Source: Indiicoccus explosivorum
GTDB lineage: Bacteria > Bacillota > Bacilli > Bacillales_A > Planococcaceae
Reading direction: 5' to 3'
Length of the DNA: 41,482 nucleotides
Assembly (NCBI RefSeq): GCF_002167005.1
Contig: NZ_NHTN01000011.1
Coordinates: 1 to 41,482 of the forward strand
The notes beneath the pieces were generated by a model. It was given only the letters and a program-made list of their open reading frames with translations. It had not been told where the DNA came from and ran no database searches. Position numbers and translations under genes: made by a program. Numbering within the stretch: position 1 is the first letter of the stretch; each line of letters opens with the position of its first letter. This document shows, one piece after another, positions 32,314 to 41,106 of this stretch.

Positions 32314-34677
32314 TCAGTTTGCCTCCTTCTGTTCTGACTCCCGCAGCCGCATGAATGACAGGAGTTCCGTCACTGATTTCATCCGCAAGTTCTGAAAGTT
32401 CATGGTGAAGAGTTCAAGCCCTTCACGCTGGTAAATCCGCATCGGATCTTCCTGCTGGTACATCCGAAGTCCGATCCCTTCTTTCAAGTGGGACATCATT
32501 TCCAGGTGTTTGACCCACATCTGATCGATGAATGTCCGGAGAACGTTCGTCGTGACCGCATTCACGCGGGGGTGTCCGATTTGGGCGTCGATCATCTGCC
32601 CTGCTTCGGCAATAGGCTGCGCCGTCCGCGCATCCGCCTGTTTCCGTCTGTCCAGGTCTTGCGGCAGACGGAACGATCCGCCGAACAGTTCCTGGAGTGC
32701 CGCTTCCGCTGTCTGCAGCTGCTCCGGCTCGATGAGTCCGTCGGGCGGCAGCGCTTCATCGAGGATGAAGGAAACCGCGTCTTCAAGCATCGTCTTCAGC
32801 AAGTGGCCGTTTTCATCGCCATTCAGTGCGCGGCTCCGCAGATCATAGACGATTTTCCGCTGTTCGTTGATCACGTCATCCAGTTTCAGGTTGTATTCAC
32901 GCATTGAGAAATGGGCGCCTTCGACGATCCGCTGCGTGCGGTCCGACAGTTCCTGGACCGCTTTGCCGCGGTATTCGCCTTCGGCATCCGGGAAATTCTT
33001 CTTCTTGAATTTTTCGGTGTCTTCTTCGGCGAAGCGACGGAACATGTCGTCTTCCAGCGAAATGATGAACTGGGAAGAGCCCGGGTCGCCCTGCCGGCCG
33101 GACCGCCCGCGGAGCTGGTTATCGATACGGCGGCTTTCGTGCTTTTCCGTGCCGATGACGTGAAGTCCGCCGAGGGCGGCGACGCCCTCACCGAGCATGA
33201 TGTCGGTCCCGCGGCCGGCCATATTGGTCGCGACCGTGATGTTGCCCGGCTGGCCGGCCTGGGAGATGAGCTCCACTTCCTGTTCGACGCTCTTGGCGTT
33301 CAGCAGCTGGAAGGAGAGGTCTTCTTCGCGCAAGTAGCGGGCGACCGCTTCCGACTGGATGATGGACGTCGTACCGACAAGCACCGGCTGTCCTGACCGG
33401 TGGCGTTCCGCCGTTTCCTTGGCGACTGCCCGGTATTTCTGGTCCGCCGTATCGAAAAAGCGATCGGACAGATCCTGGCGGATGACGGGTTTATTCGTCG
33501 GGACCTGGATGACGTCCATGCCGTACACTTCGCGGAATTCCCGCTCCTGCGTCTTGGCGGTGCCGGTCATGCCGGAAAGGAGCGGATACATCCGGAAATA
33601 ATTCTGGATGGTGATCTGCGCCTGCGCTTTGTTTTCTTCCGTAATCTCGAGTTTCTCTTTCGCTTCGATCGCCTGATGGAGCCCTTCAGACAGCGTCCGG
33701 CCTTCCATCGGCCTGCCGGTGAACATGTCGATCAGCAGCACTTTGCCGTCTTTGACGATGTAGTCGACGTCCCGCTCGAACATGACGTGGGCACGGACCG
33801 CCTGGATCACATAATGATACAGCGTCTGGTGTTCCAGTTCGTACAGGTTGCCGACGTCGAACGCCTGCTCGACTTTTCCGATTCCCGTATCCGTCAGCGA
33901 CGTCGCTTTCGTTTCACTGTCGAACTCATAGTCACGGCCTTTCTCGAACCGGCGGGCGAGAAGGGAGGCGACGGTGTGGAGGTCGCTGTTCCCGGCCATT
34001 TTGCCGGCGACGATGAGCGGTGTCTTCGCTTCATCGATCAGGACGCTGTCGACTTCATCGATGATGGCATAGTGGTAAGGGCGCTGGACTTTATCGGCAT
34101 TCGTCCCGGCCATGTTGTCCCGCAGATAGTCGAAGCCGAATTCCGTGCCGACGCCGTAGGTGATATCGGCGGCATACGCTTCCTTCTTGGCCCCGGTATC
34201 CATCTGCGGCAAGTTCAGGCCGACGGTGAGACCGAGGAATTCATGGATCTGGCCGATCTGGCGGTAATCCCGCTGCGCGAGGTAATCGTTGACCGTGATG
34301 ACGTGTACGCCTTCACCGGTCAGCGCGCGCACGTACGCAGGGAGGGAAGAGACGAGCGTTTTTCCTTCGCCGGTCGGCATTTCCGCGATGTTTCCTTCCG
34401 CGAGGACAAGTCCCCCGATCAGCTGCACATCGAAATGGCGCATGCCGAGCACTCGCCGGGAAGCTTCCCGGACGGCTGCGAACGCATCGGGGATCAAGTC
34501 CTCCAGTTTCTTGCCGTCCGCGAGCAGTCCGCGGAATTCCGCCGACGCATTCTGCAGTTCACTGTCCGTCTTGGCTTCGTAGACGGACTCCAGGCTGTTG
34601 ATCCGTTCGACGGTCCGCTGATACTTTTTTAGCTGGCGGGCGTTTGTTTTATCTGAGCGTTTAAATAACGATACCAT
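32314..34677 (-). CDS. secA2: Accessory preprotein translocase ATPase SecA2
   Basis: A 787-residue DEAD-box motor of the SecA family. Walker A (MPTGEGKT) is at residues 100-107 and the DEVD box at 207-210, followed by IDEAKTPLIVAG. The GTTSI, NMAGRGTDI and RIDNQLRGRSGRQGDPG motifs of nucleotide-binding fold 2 are present. The C-terminal zinc-binding tail of housekeeping SecA is missing; the protein ends shortly after SFMRLRESEQ. Shorter length and linkage to slaP identify it as SecA2. It would export a subset of proteins, such as S-layer proteins and wall hydrolases, through SecYEG. GGAG lies about 10 nt before the ATG. Confidence 0.93.
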   Translation of the reverse strand: MVSLFKRSDKTNARQLKKYQRTVERINSLESVYEAKTDSELQNASAEFRGLLADGKKLEDLIPDAFAAVREASRRVLGMRHFDVQLIGGLVLAEGNIAEMPTGEGKTLVSSLPAYVRALTGEGVHVITVNDYLAQRDYRQIGQIHEFLGLTVGLNLPQMDTGAKKEAYAADITYGVGTEFGFDYLRDNMAGTNADKVQRPYHYAIIDEVDSVLIDEAKTPLIVAGKMAGNSDLHTVASLLARRFEKGRDYEFDSETKATSLTDTGIGKVEQAFDVGNLYELEHQTLYHYVIQAVRAHVMFERDVDYIVKDGKVLLIDMFTGRPMEGRTLSEGLHQAIEAKEKLEITEENKAQAQITIQNYFRMYPLLSGMTGTAKTQEREFREVYGMDVIQVPTNKPVIRQDLSDRFFDTADQKYRAVAKETAERHRSGQPVLVGTTSIIQSEAVARYLREEDLSFQLLNAKSVEQEVELISQAGQPGNITVATNMAGRGTDIMLGEGVAALGGLHVIGTEKHESRRIDNQLRGRSGRQGDPGSSQFIISLEDDMFRRFAEEDTEKFKKKNFPDAEGEYRGKAVQELSDRTQRIVEGAHFSMREYNLKLDDVINEQRKIVYDLRSRALNGDENGHLLKTMLEDAVSFILDEALPPDGLIEPEQLQTAEAALQELFGGSFRLPQDLDRRKQADARTAQPIAEAGQMIDAQIGHPRVNAVTTNVLRTFIDQMWVKHLEMMSHLKEGIGLRMYQQEDPMRIYQREGLELFTMNFQNLRMKSVTELLSFMRLRESEQKEAN

Positions 34678-34827
34678 CCGATGTAATCTCCTTTTTTAGG
34701 CAATGCTTCCTGCCTATTTTATCAGAGTTTTGCAGTAATCTCTACCGGAGCGGGAAACCTTTGCCGGCGTTGCGCGTCCAATTGTTTGAGTTGGGCAGAT
34801 GTTTCTGTTTATTTGGAAATGGGAACA

Positions 34828-34836
34828 TGGTATACT
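34828..34836 (+). promoter_or_regulatory. Extended -10 promoter element for tagO
   Basis: TGGTATACT is an extended -10 box about 45 bp before the tagO ATG. No good -35 box is seen at 16-18 bp, which is acceptable for extended -10 promoters. Confidence 0.5.
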
Positions 34837-34881
34837 AAGAAGCGGATTTATGCGCACGAAAAGTGCCAGAGGAGGAAACCC

Positions 34882-35940
34882 ATGCTATACCTAGGGCTGG
34901 TAGCAGCATTCATTGCATCCATCATACTGACTCCGATAGTCAAGCGGATCGCTTTCCGGGTCGGTGCCGTCGACCAGCCGAACTACCGGAAAGTGCATGC
35001 GAGAATTATGCCGCGTCTTGGCGGTCTGGCCATTTTTTGTGCTTTTCTGATCGGATATATCATTGCAAGACCGGAAGATCCGGCCGTGCTGCCGATCCTG
35101 ATCGGCACCGCGATCATCGTCGCGACGGGTGTCCTTGACGATATGCTGGAAATCACGGCAAAGGCGAAACTCGCCGGACAGCTCCTTGCCGCCGCCATCG
35201 TCGTCACGTGGGGCGGCCTGCAGATCGAATTCATCAACTTGCCGTTCGGCGGACAAGTGGATTTCGGCTACTTGAGCATCCCGCTGACGATCATCTGGAT
35301 CGTCGGCATCACGAACGCCGTCAACTTGATCGACGGGCTTGACGGACTGGCCGCCGGCGTCTCGACGATCGCCATGATCACCCTTGCCGGCATGGCCTAT
35401 ATCATGGGCGACATGTTCGTGCTCGTCATGGCCGGCCTGCTCGTCGCCAGCACGCTCGGTTTTCTGTTCTACAATTTCCACCCCGCGAAGATCTTCATGG
35501 GGGATACCGGGGCGCTGTTCCTCGGGTTCATCATCTCGGTCCTCGCGCTCATGGGCTTCAAGAACGTCACTGCCGTCGCGCTGATCATCCCGATCATCAT
35601 GCTCGGCGTGCCGATCTCGGACACGTTCTTCGCCATCGTGCGGAGACTTCGGGAGAAACAGCCGCTGTCGGCTGCCGATAAATCCCATCTGCATCATTGC
35701 CTTCTGCGCGCGGGCTTCTCACACCGCCAGACGGTGTTGATCATTTACGGGATTGCGGCGCTGTTCGGCCTGGCCGCGCTCCTGTTCTCACAGGCGACGG
35801 TGTGGGGCGCGATCCTGCTCATCACGGTCATGCTGATCGTCATCGAGCTGTTCGTGGAAGTCATCGGCCTGGCCGGCAAGAACTACCGGCCGCTCCTGAA
35901 CCTGCTCAGGCCCGACCGGAAAGTGACCGGGAAGAACTGA
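34882..35940 (+). CDS. tagO: Undecaprenyl-phosphate N-acetylglucosaminyl-1-phosphate transferase
   Basis: A 352-residue membrane enzyme with about 10-11 hydrophobic segments that starts wall teichoic acid synthesis by moving GlcNAc-1-phosphate from UDP-GlcNAc to undecaprenyl phosphate. Typical motifs are KVHARIMPRLGG near residue 35, LDDMLEITAKAK near 83 with the Asp pair, NAVNLIDGLDGLAAG near 141, the HPAKIFMGDTGALFLG loop near 201, and KSHLHHCLLRAG near 268. The start at 34882 follows AGAGGAGG; the frame open since 34786 has no other signal. Linkage to the LCP, yvyE and degSU genes matches the Bacillus tagO locus. Confidence 0.92.
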   Translation: MLYLGLVAAFIASIILTPIVKRIAFRVGAVDQPNYRKVHARIMPRLGGLAIFCAFLIGYIIARPEDPAVLPILIGTAIIVATGVLDDMLEITAKAKLAGQLLAAAIVVTWGGLQIEFINLPFGGQVDFGYLSIPLTIIWIVGITNAVNLIDGLDGLAAGVSTIAMITLAGMAYIMGDMFVLVMAGLLVASTLGFLFYNFHPAKIFMGDTGALFLGFIISVLALMGFKNVTAVALIIPIIMLGVPISDTFFAIVRRLREKQPLSAADKSHLHHCLLRAGFSHRQTVLIIYGIAALFGLAALLFSQATVWGAILLITVMLIVIELFVEVIGLAGKNYRPLLNLLRPDRKVTGKN

Positions 35941-35965
35941 CGCGGTTTCATTCCTGACAATAAAC

Positions 35966-36012
35966 GACAGACCGCTGGACCCGTGAAAGGGCTCGGCGGT
36001 CTGTTTTTTGAT
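35966..36012 (+). terminator. Terminator after tagO
   Basis: CAGACCGCTGGA pairs in part with CTCGGCGGTCTG, followed by TTTTTTGATC. Confidence 0.8.
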
Positions 36013-36051
36013 CAGGATCCTTCAGGCGGACCGGCGCAGTAAAATAGGCAA

Positions 36052-36083
36052 ACGAAAAGCCCGCCGGCTGGCGGGCTTTTCCG
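36052..36083 (-). terminator. Terminator after the LCP gene
   Basis: AAAAGCCCGCC and GGCGGGCTTTT pair around a short loop; used leftward by the LCP gene, which ends at 36086. Confidence 0.82.
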
Positions 36084-36085
36084 TA

Positions 36086-37135
36086 TCATTCCGTTGCGTA
36101 TTCGCCGCTTTCCGTTTCACCGGTGTAGGAAGAATCGCTGTTCGTGAGCGTCGATGTGTCCGGTTTGAAGCCGAGGTGGCTTTGGAGCACATCCTGGATC
36201 TCTTCAAGGGATTCCTCGTCGAGCTGCCAGTAGTAGACGCCGGTCGACATGTCATCGTAACCGTCGAGTGTCAGGTTCTCGATATCGAGACTGCCGTCTT
36301 TAGCGTATTCGAGGAACGCCTGCATATCCTTGAACGTCAGATCGGTCTTCATGTTGCTGCCGACCGCATCGATCACGTCATCGTACTTGAAGATCGAACC
36401 GGCTGACAGCAGTTCATCGAGGATCGCTTCAAGAATCATCTGCTGCCGTTTGCCGCGCTCGATGTCGTTATCGTAGTGACGTGTCCGGGCGAGCGCGAGC
36501 GCTTCGCTGCCGTTCACTTCCTGAATCCCCGGCTCCAGCTGGATGGCGCCGTGGATATCCGCTTCGTTCTTCTCTTCGAGCGCATATGGCACGTCCACCG
36601 TAATGCCGCCGAGCGCGTCGATCACTTCGACGAACGCATTGAAGTTCATCTTTACATAATAATCGACCGGCACGTCGAGCAGTTCTTCGACCGTTTCGAT
36701 CGTCGACCGGGCGCCGCCATAGCCGTAGGCATGCGTGATTTTGTCATATGCGCCGATTTCCGGGATATAGACGTATGAATCACGCGGAATGCTCACCAGT
36801 TTGACGGACTTATCGTCATTATTGAGCGTCGCAAGGATCAGTGCGTCCGTCCGCGTATTGCTCTCCGACTGATCGCGTTTCTTGCTGTCGTCCAGTCCCA
36901 TGAACAGCACGGAGACATTGTCTTCGAGCGGTTCCACCTTTTCAGTCCGCAGGTCGGACATCGCTCGCCCTTCCAGGCTTTCATAGGATTGGTTCGCTGC
37001 GTGCTCCGCCTGCTTCATCAAGTAAATGCCGTAAGCCGACAAGGCGAGCAGCAGCGTGACGGCTATCGCCAAGACCGCTTTGAGAACGTTCCTTCGCCTG
37101 CCGTTCTTCCTCTTGCGGTACTCTTTTCTGTTCAT
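36086..37135 (-). CDS. tagV: LytR-CpsA-Psr (LCP) family wall polymer ligase, TagV-like
   Basis: A 349-residue membrane-anchored protein. A basic start (NRKEYRKRKNGRRR) leads to one transmembrane helix at about residues 17-37; the rest is outside. LCP features are VLFMGLDDSKKR, VSIPRDSYVYIP, KITHAYGYGG, and ALALARTRHYDNDIERGKRQQ, with the conserved Asp and Arg residues that bind pyrophosphate and metal. LCP enzymes transfer wall teichoic acid from its lipid carrier to peptidoglycan. The start at 37135 follows GGAGGAG. The position between tagO and yvyE equals that of yvhJ/tagV in B. subtilis; the symbol rests on this synteny. Confidence 0.87.
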   Translation of the reverse strand: MNRKEYRKRKNGRRRNVLKAVLAIAVTLLLALSAYGIYLMKQAEHAANQSYESLEGRAMSDLRTEKVEPLEDNVSVLFMGLDDSKKRDQSESNTRTDALILATLNNDDKSVKLVSIPRDSYVYIPEIGAYDKITHAYGYGGARSTIETVEELLDVPVDYYVKMNFNAFVEVIDALGGITVDVPYALEEKNEADIHGAIQLEPGIQEVNGSEALALARTRHYDNDIERGKRQQMILEAILDELLSAGSIFKYDDVIDAVGSNMKTDLTFKDMQAFLEYAKDGSLDIENLTLDGYDDMSTGVYYWQLDEESLEEIQDVLQSHLGFKPDTSTLTNSDSSYTGETESGEYATE

Positions 37136-37281
37136 CGTATTAGACTCCTCCAAGAAAATGAAATGGGGCCGGGCTCTTGCCGGCGTTCTTCCATATCCGT
37201 CATCGATTCATTTTTCGGTTGCACGATTGATGCCTAACTTCCATTATACAACGGGGAGGACGCTGAGTAAAATGAATGATT

Positions 37282-37914
37282 TCAGACCGGAAACTCCAGG
37301 AATTCTTCTCCAGATTGCTCAATATTTGCCTGGCCGTTCGTCAGTTCGTTCATCCAGGCGGTGAACGCGTCCGTCTCTTCGGCCGGAACATACACATACA
37401 GATCGACGCTGTCCGTATAGAGGATCTCTTTCAGCGGATAGACGGACTGCCGGACCTCGTTTTCCACCTTGCCGAGCCATGTGTAGTCGATCGATACTTT
37501 CATCAGGCTGTGGAGGCGCCGTTCCACAATGCCAGCCGCATCCAGCGCTTCCGTCACCGACCGCCCATACGCGCGGATGAGGCCGCCTCCGCCAAGCTTG
37601 ATGCCGCCGAAATAGCGGGTCACGACGACGACGGCATCTTTCAGCCCTTGCTTCTTCAGTACTTCAAGCATCGGCACCCCCGCAGTGCCGCTCGGTTCGC
37701 CGTCGTCGTTCGCCTTCTGGATCTGATCATGTTCACCGATCAGGTAGGCGGAGCAGTTGTGGGTCGCACCGCTGTGTTCCTGTTTGATTTTTCGAATAAA
37801 TTCCAGCGCCTCTTCCTCGGTTTCCGCCCGGGCGGCATGCCCGATGAAACGGGACTTTTGAATGCTGACTTCCGCAGCAGAAAACGCACGGATCGTTTTG
37901 TAATTGGCTCGCAT
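37282..37914 (-). CDS. yvyE: YigZ/IMPACT family protein YvyE
   Basis: A 210-residue protein of the IMPACT (YigZ) family. The N-terminal half has the HNCSAYLIGEHDQIQKANDDGE and GTAGVPMLEVLKKQ motifs and the VVTRYFGGIKLGGGGLIRAY segment that define the family; the C-terminal DUF1949-like domain follows from about residue 137. A GGGGGAAC site precedes the ATG. In Bacillus this gene lies next to degS, as it does here, in divergent orientation. The molecular role is not established; eukaryotic IMPACT works in translation control. Confidence 0.9.
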   Translation of the reverse strand: MRANYKTIRAFSAAEVSIQKSRFIGHAARAETEEEALEFIRKIKQEHSGATHNCSAYLIGEHDQIQKANDDGEPSGTAGVPMLEVLKKQGLKDAVVVVTRYFGGIKLGGGGLIRAYGRSVTEALDAAGIVERRLHSLMKVSIDYTWLGKVENEVRQSVYPLKEILYTDSVDLYVYVPAEETDAFTAWMNELTNGQANIEQSGEEFLEFPV

Positions 37915-37986
37915 TTTAGTTCCCCCTGGTGTAAAATATAATCAGACTATTTGTAATGATTTCTTAATATGGTCCTAGGCTCTTCA

Positions 37987-37995
37987 TGCTATAAT
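37987..37995 (+). promoter_or_regulatory. Extended -10 promoter element for degSU
   Basis: TGCTATAAT is a perfect extended -10 box about 95 bp before the degS start. There is no matching -35 box. A leader of roughly 85 nt separates it from the gene. Confidence 0.55.
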
Positions 37996-38089
37996 TGAGA
38001 AGTTATAGGCAGTAGGTAACAACAATTATTCCGGTTCTTCAAAAGAAGCACTGAAGCAAATTTTTCAGCACACGTTAGGCGGGTTGCAC

Positions 38090-39235
38090 GTGACTTCCAA
38101 GAAAGTGGACGCTCATGAACTGGATCTCATTTTCAACCGGATGGTCGAAACGATGAACCAGTCGAAGAAAGATATTTTCATTATAAGCGAACAGAGCCGC
38201 CGAAGTTACGAAGAAATGCTGGCGGAACTCGAAAAGGTCCGTTCCGACATCCACCGGGTCATCGACGAAGGCGACGTGCTTGAAGAAAAGGCCCATGTGG
38301 CGAGAAAACGGCTGGCGGAAGTCTCGAAACGCTTCAGTTCCTTCACGGAAAGCCAAGTCCGCCTGGCATACGAACAGGCGAACGATCTTCAGGTGCAGCT
38401 GTCAGTCAACCGGTCCGAAGAAAAACAGCTCCGGCATAAGCGGGACGAACTGGAGCGGCGGCTCCATCAGCTGCTCCAGACGATCGAACGCGCCGAGCAC
38501 CTTGTCAATCAAGTCAATGTCGTCGTGAATTATTTGACGACCGACCTGAAGGAAGTCAGCAGTGAACTGGAGAACGCCAAGCTCAAACAGGATTACAGCC
38601 TGCGGATCATCGAAGCGCAGGAAGAGGAGCGCAAGCGCGTCTCCCGCGAAATCCACGACGGGCCGGCCCAGATGATGGCGAATGTCCTGCTGCGCTCCGA
38701 CCTGATCGAGCGGACCTACCGCGAAAAAGGGGCGGCGCAGGCGTTCCAGGAAATCAGTTCGCTGAAGGAGATGGTCCGCAACGCCCTCATCGAAGTGCGC
38801 CGGATCATCTACGATCTCCGCCCGATGGCGCTCGATGACCTCGGCCTCGTGCCGACGCTGAAGAAATACTTGGCGACAATTGAAGATTATAACACTGAAT
38901 GCCGGATTACGTTCCAGTCGGAAGGCACGGAGCGCCGGCTCCCGGCGAACCGGGAAGTGCCGGTGTTCCGGATGGTGCAGGAAGCGGTATCCAATGCCAT
39001 CCGCCACGGCAAGGCGAGGCACATCCAGGTGAAGGCCGAATGGCTGAAAAACCAGGTGACATTCATTGTAAAGGACGACGGAACCGGGTTCGATCCGTCC
39101 GTCGTCAAGCAGCAGTCTTACGGGCTGCTCGGCATGCGCGAGCGTGTCGACCTCATTGATGGTAAACTGTTCATTAACTCGGCACCCGGTTCGGGGACTG
39201 TGCTGATGTTTCAAATACCGTTGAACGAAAGCTGA
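38090..39235 (+). CDS. degS: Sensor histidine kinase DegS
   Basis: A 381-residue cytoplasmic histidine kinase. The N-terminal DegS sensor region is a long coiled coil (about residues 30-165). The phosphorylated histidine is His189 in EEERKRVSREIHDGPAQMMA, the same number as in B. subtilis DegS. The HATPase domain follows, with AVSNAIRHGKA, DDGTGFD and GLLGMRERV. There are no membrane segments, as expected. The GTG at 38090 is preferred over a TTG at 38084 because the AGGCGGG site is too close to the latter. It partners DegU, 25 bp downstream. Confidence 0.95.
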   Translation: MTSKKVDAHELDLIFNRMVETMNQSKKDIFIISEQSRRSYEEMLAELEKVRSDIHRVIDEGDVLEEKAHVARKRLAEVSKRFSSFTESQVRLAYEQANDLQVQLSVNRSEEKQLRHKRDELERRLHQLLQTIERAEHLVNQVNVVVNYLTTDLKEVSSELENAKLKQDYSLRIIEAQEEERKRVSREIHDGPAQMMANVLLRSDLIERTYREKGAAQAFQEISSLKEMVRNALIEVRRIIYDLRPMALDDLGLVPTLKKYLATIEDYNTECRITFQSEGTERRLPANREVPVFRMVQEAVSNAIRHGKARHIQVKAEWLKNQVTFIVKDDGTGFDPSVVKQQSYGLLGMRERVDLIDGKLFINSAPGSGTVLMFQIPLNES

Positions 39236-39260
39236 ATTTTCGAGTGGAGGAGGATGACTG

Positions 39261-39935
39261 ATGACGAAAATTATCATTATTGACGATCACCAGCTGTTCC
39301 GCGAAGGAGTCAAGCGGATCCTGGATTTTGAAGAGACATTCGACGTTGTGGCGGAAGGCGGGGATGGCACGGAAGTCACGAAGCTGTACGAAGAGCACCA
39401 GCCGGACGTCGTCCTGATGGACATCAACATGCCGCAGAAGAACGGCGTGGAAGCGACCGGCGAACTGATTGCCCAGTTCCCCGATGCGAAAGTCATCATC
39501 CTTTCCATTCATGACGATGAATCCTATGTGACCCACGCGCTGAAGACGGGCGCGCTCGGGTACATGCTGAAAGAGATGGACGCCGAAGCGATCGTCCAGG
39601 CGATCAAAGTCGTCGCCAAGGGCGGCTCGTACCTGCATCCGAAAGTGACGCGCAACCTCGTGGCGGAATTCCGCCGCCTGAGCGAACGGGAGAACAAGGG
39701 CTCGTTCCATCAGTCGGAGATCCGCCGTCCGTATCACCTGCTCACAAAGCGCGAGAGCGAAGTGCTCCAGCTGCTGACAGACGGACAGAGCAACCGCGCG
39801 ATCGGCGAAACGTTATTCATTTCCGAAAAAACCGTCAAAAACCACGTTTCCAGCATCCTGCAGAAAATGCAGGTGAACGACCGCACCCAGGCAGTCGTCA
39901 CAGCCATCAAAAACGGCTGGGTGGAAGTCCGATGA
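39261..39935 (+). CDS. degU: Response regulator DegU
   Basis: A 224-residue NarL-type response regulator. The receiver domain (about residues 1-120) has the acidic pocket IIDDHQLF and the phosphorylated Asp54 in [13 protein letters not shown]. The LuxR-type HTH (about 158-220) contains [20 protein letters not shown] and [17 protein letters not shown]. In Bacillus, DegU controls exoenzymes, competence, biofilm and motility. GGAGGAGG lies before the ATG. It forms an operon with degS and is followed by a terminator. Confidence 0.95.
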   Translation: MTKIIIIDDHQLFREGVKRILDFEETFDVVAEGGDGTEVTKLYEEHQPDVVLMDINMPQKNGVEATGELIAQFPDAKVIILSIHDDESYVTHALKTGALGYMLKEMDAEAIVQAIKVVAKGGSYLHPKVTRNLVAEFRRLSERENKGSFHQSEIRRPYHLLTKRESEVLQLLTDGQSNRAIGETLFISEKTVKNHVSSILQKMQVNDRTQAVVTAIKNGWVEVR

Positions 39936-39941
39936 AACAGA

Positions 39942-39972
39942 CCCGCGGCGAAAGGGCCGCGGGTTTTTTATG
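39942..39972 (+). terminator. Terminator after degU
   Basis: ACCCGCGGC and GCCGCGGGT pair around a 6-base loop, followed by TTTTTTATG. The rest of the gap up to 40168 holds no gene or other structure that I can see. Confidence 0.88.
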
Positions 39973-40167
39973 TGCCAAAATTGGGTCTTTGGGGGCGGCC
40001 ACCCGCTGAAAATCCCATTTTGGAAATAAACCACGGTCAGCGGCAGCCGAAACGTCCGCAAAACACGGATTTGCGCCGATTCAGGCATTCAAATTACGGG
40101 TTTGGGAAAAGGCATTGGCAAGCGGTCCGGCGGGTGGTAACGTGAAAATCAAAAAGAGGGATCAGCT

Positions 40168-41106
40168 TTGATTATCAAAAGAAGGGGGAAACAGGCGGAT
40201 AAAGAGCGTCTCGAAATTCTGATGCGCCGGTTTCCGCGTGCCGACCTGCTGGTGAACGAATACGCCGCGGCCTGTGCCGGCGAGGGAGGCGAAGAGCGGT
40301 TCGATTTTTACATCGACCGGTGCGGACCGAAGTTTCCGCATCTCATTCTGCATGACGTGTCACTGAAATCGGTATCCCCGTTTCAGCTTGACTCCGTGAT
40401 GATCACGCCGTGGTGCCTGTACATATTTTCCGTCAAGAATTTGAAAGGTGTCACCGAAATACGGACCAACCCGGCGCAGAGCATCCATACGAAAGACGAC
40501 GGCTCGGCATCCGGCAGGCGGAGCCCCGTCGAAGAGCTGGAGACCCATGCCTGGCTGCTGGAGGAGTGGCTCATGCGTCACAATCTCATCGCGCCCATCC
40601 GGACGATCCTCGTGTTTTCGTATCCTAAGCAGATTCCCGAAGGCATTCCGCCAGGGCAGATCGTCCTGTTCTCGCATCAGCTGCCGATGTTTCTCGCGAA
40701 GCTTAAGGCAGAGCCCGCGGTGTTGCGCGAGACCGAGATGCGGGAGATTGCGGACGAGATGCTGCGGTATCACCGCCCGTATGTGCATGCGCCGATTTGC
40801 AAGGATAAGCGATACCCGGTTTCATTGATGAAAAAGGGTGTGTGGTGCAAGGATTGCGGGCGGCTCGGGATGCGGCGGGTGCACGGCTATTGGGTGTGCA
40901 GCTGCGGGGCGAAGGATAAGGACGCGCATAAGCGGGCGATCCGGGACTGGCTGCTGATCACGGGTGAGCCGGTCACGAACCGGGCAGCGAGGGAGATGCT
41001 GGGGCTGGATAAGGTGAAAATCGTCAATAGGTTGCTGCGTGAGATGGATTTGGAGCGAGTAGGGGCATATCGCGGGACGGGATATCAGCTGAAAACGCAC
41101 AAATGA
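40168..41106 (+). CDS. NERD-domain protein with C-terminal zinc ribbon
   Basis: A 312-residue protein. The N-terminal part (about residues 30-150) is a NERD (nuclease-related) domain, with FQLDSVMITPWCLYIFSVKN at about 72-91 giving the acidic residue and lysine of the nuclease-like core. A zinc ribbon with Cys227, Cys230, Cys244 and Cys246 follows, and the last 60 residues look like a winged helix (LITGEPVTNRAAREMLGLDK). Start is a TTG after AGAGGG; there is no in-frame ATG nearby. The last codons have been copied into the tandem duplication downstream. It could process nucleic acid. The function is not known. Confidence 0.8.
   Translation: MIIKRRGKQADKERLEILMRRFPRADLLVNEYAAACAGEGGEERFDFYIDRCGPKFPHLILHDVSLKSVSPFQLDSVMITPWCLYIFSVKNLKGVTEIRTNPAQSIHTKDDGSASGRRSPVEELETHAWLLEEWLMRHNLIAPIRTILVFSYPKQIPEGIPPGQIVLFSHQLPMFLAKLKAEPAVLRETEMREIADEMLRYHRPYVHAPICKDKRYPVSLMKKGVWCKDCGRLGMRRVHGYWVCSCGAKDKDAHKRAIRDWLLITGEPVTNRAAREMLGLDKVKIVNRLLREMDLERVGAYRGTGYQLKTHK

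Noticed and set aside
33400-34632. 410-residue frame opposite secA2
   Set aside because: Antisense shadow of SecA2 with low-complexity, phenylalanine- and arginine-rich sequence and no family match.
34840-34857. Isolated GCGGATTTATGCGCACG resembling the left-edge repeat
   Set aside because: Only one copy with partial match; likely coincidence in the tagO leader.
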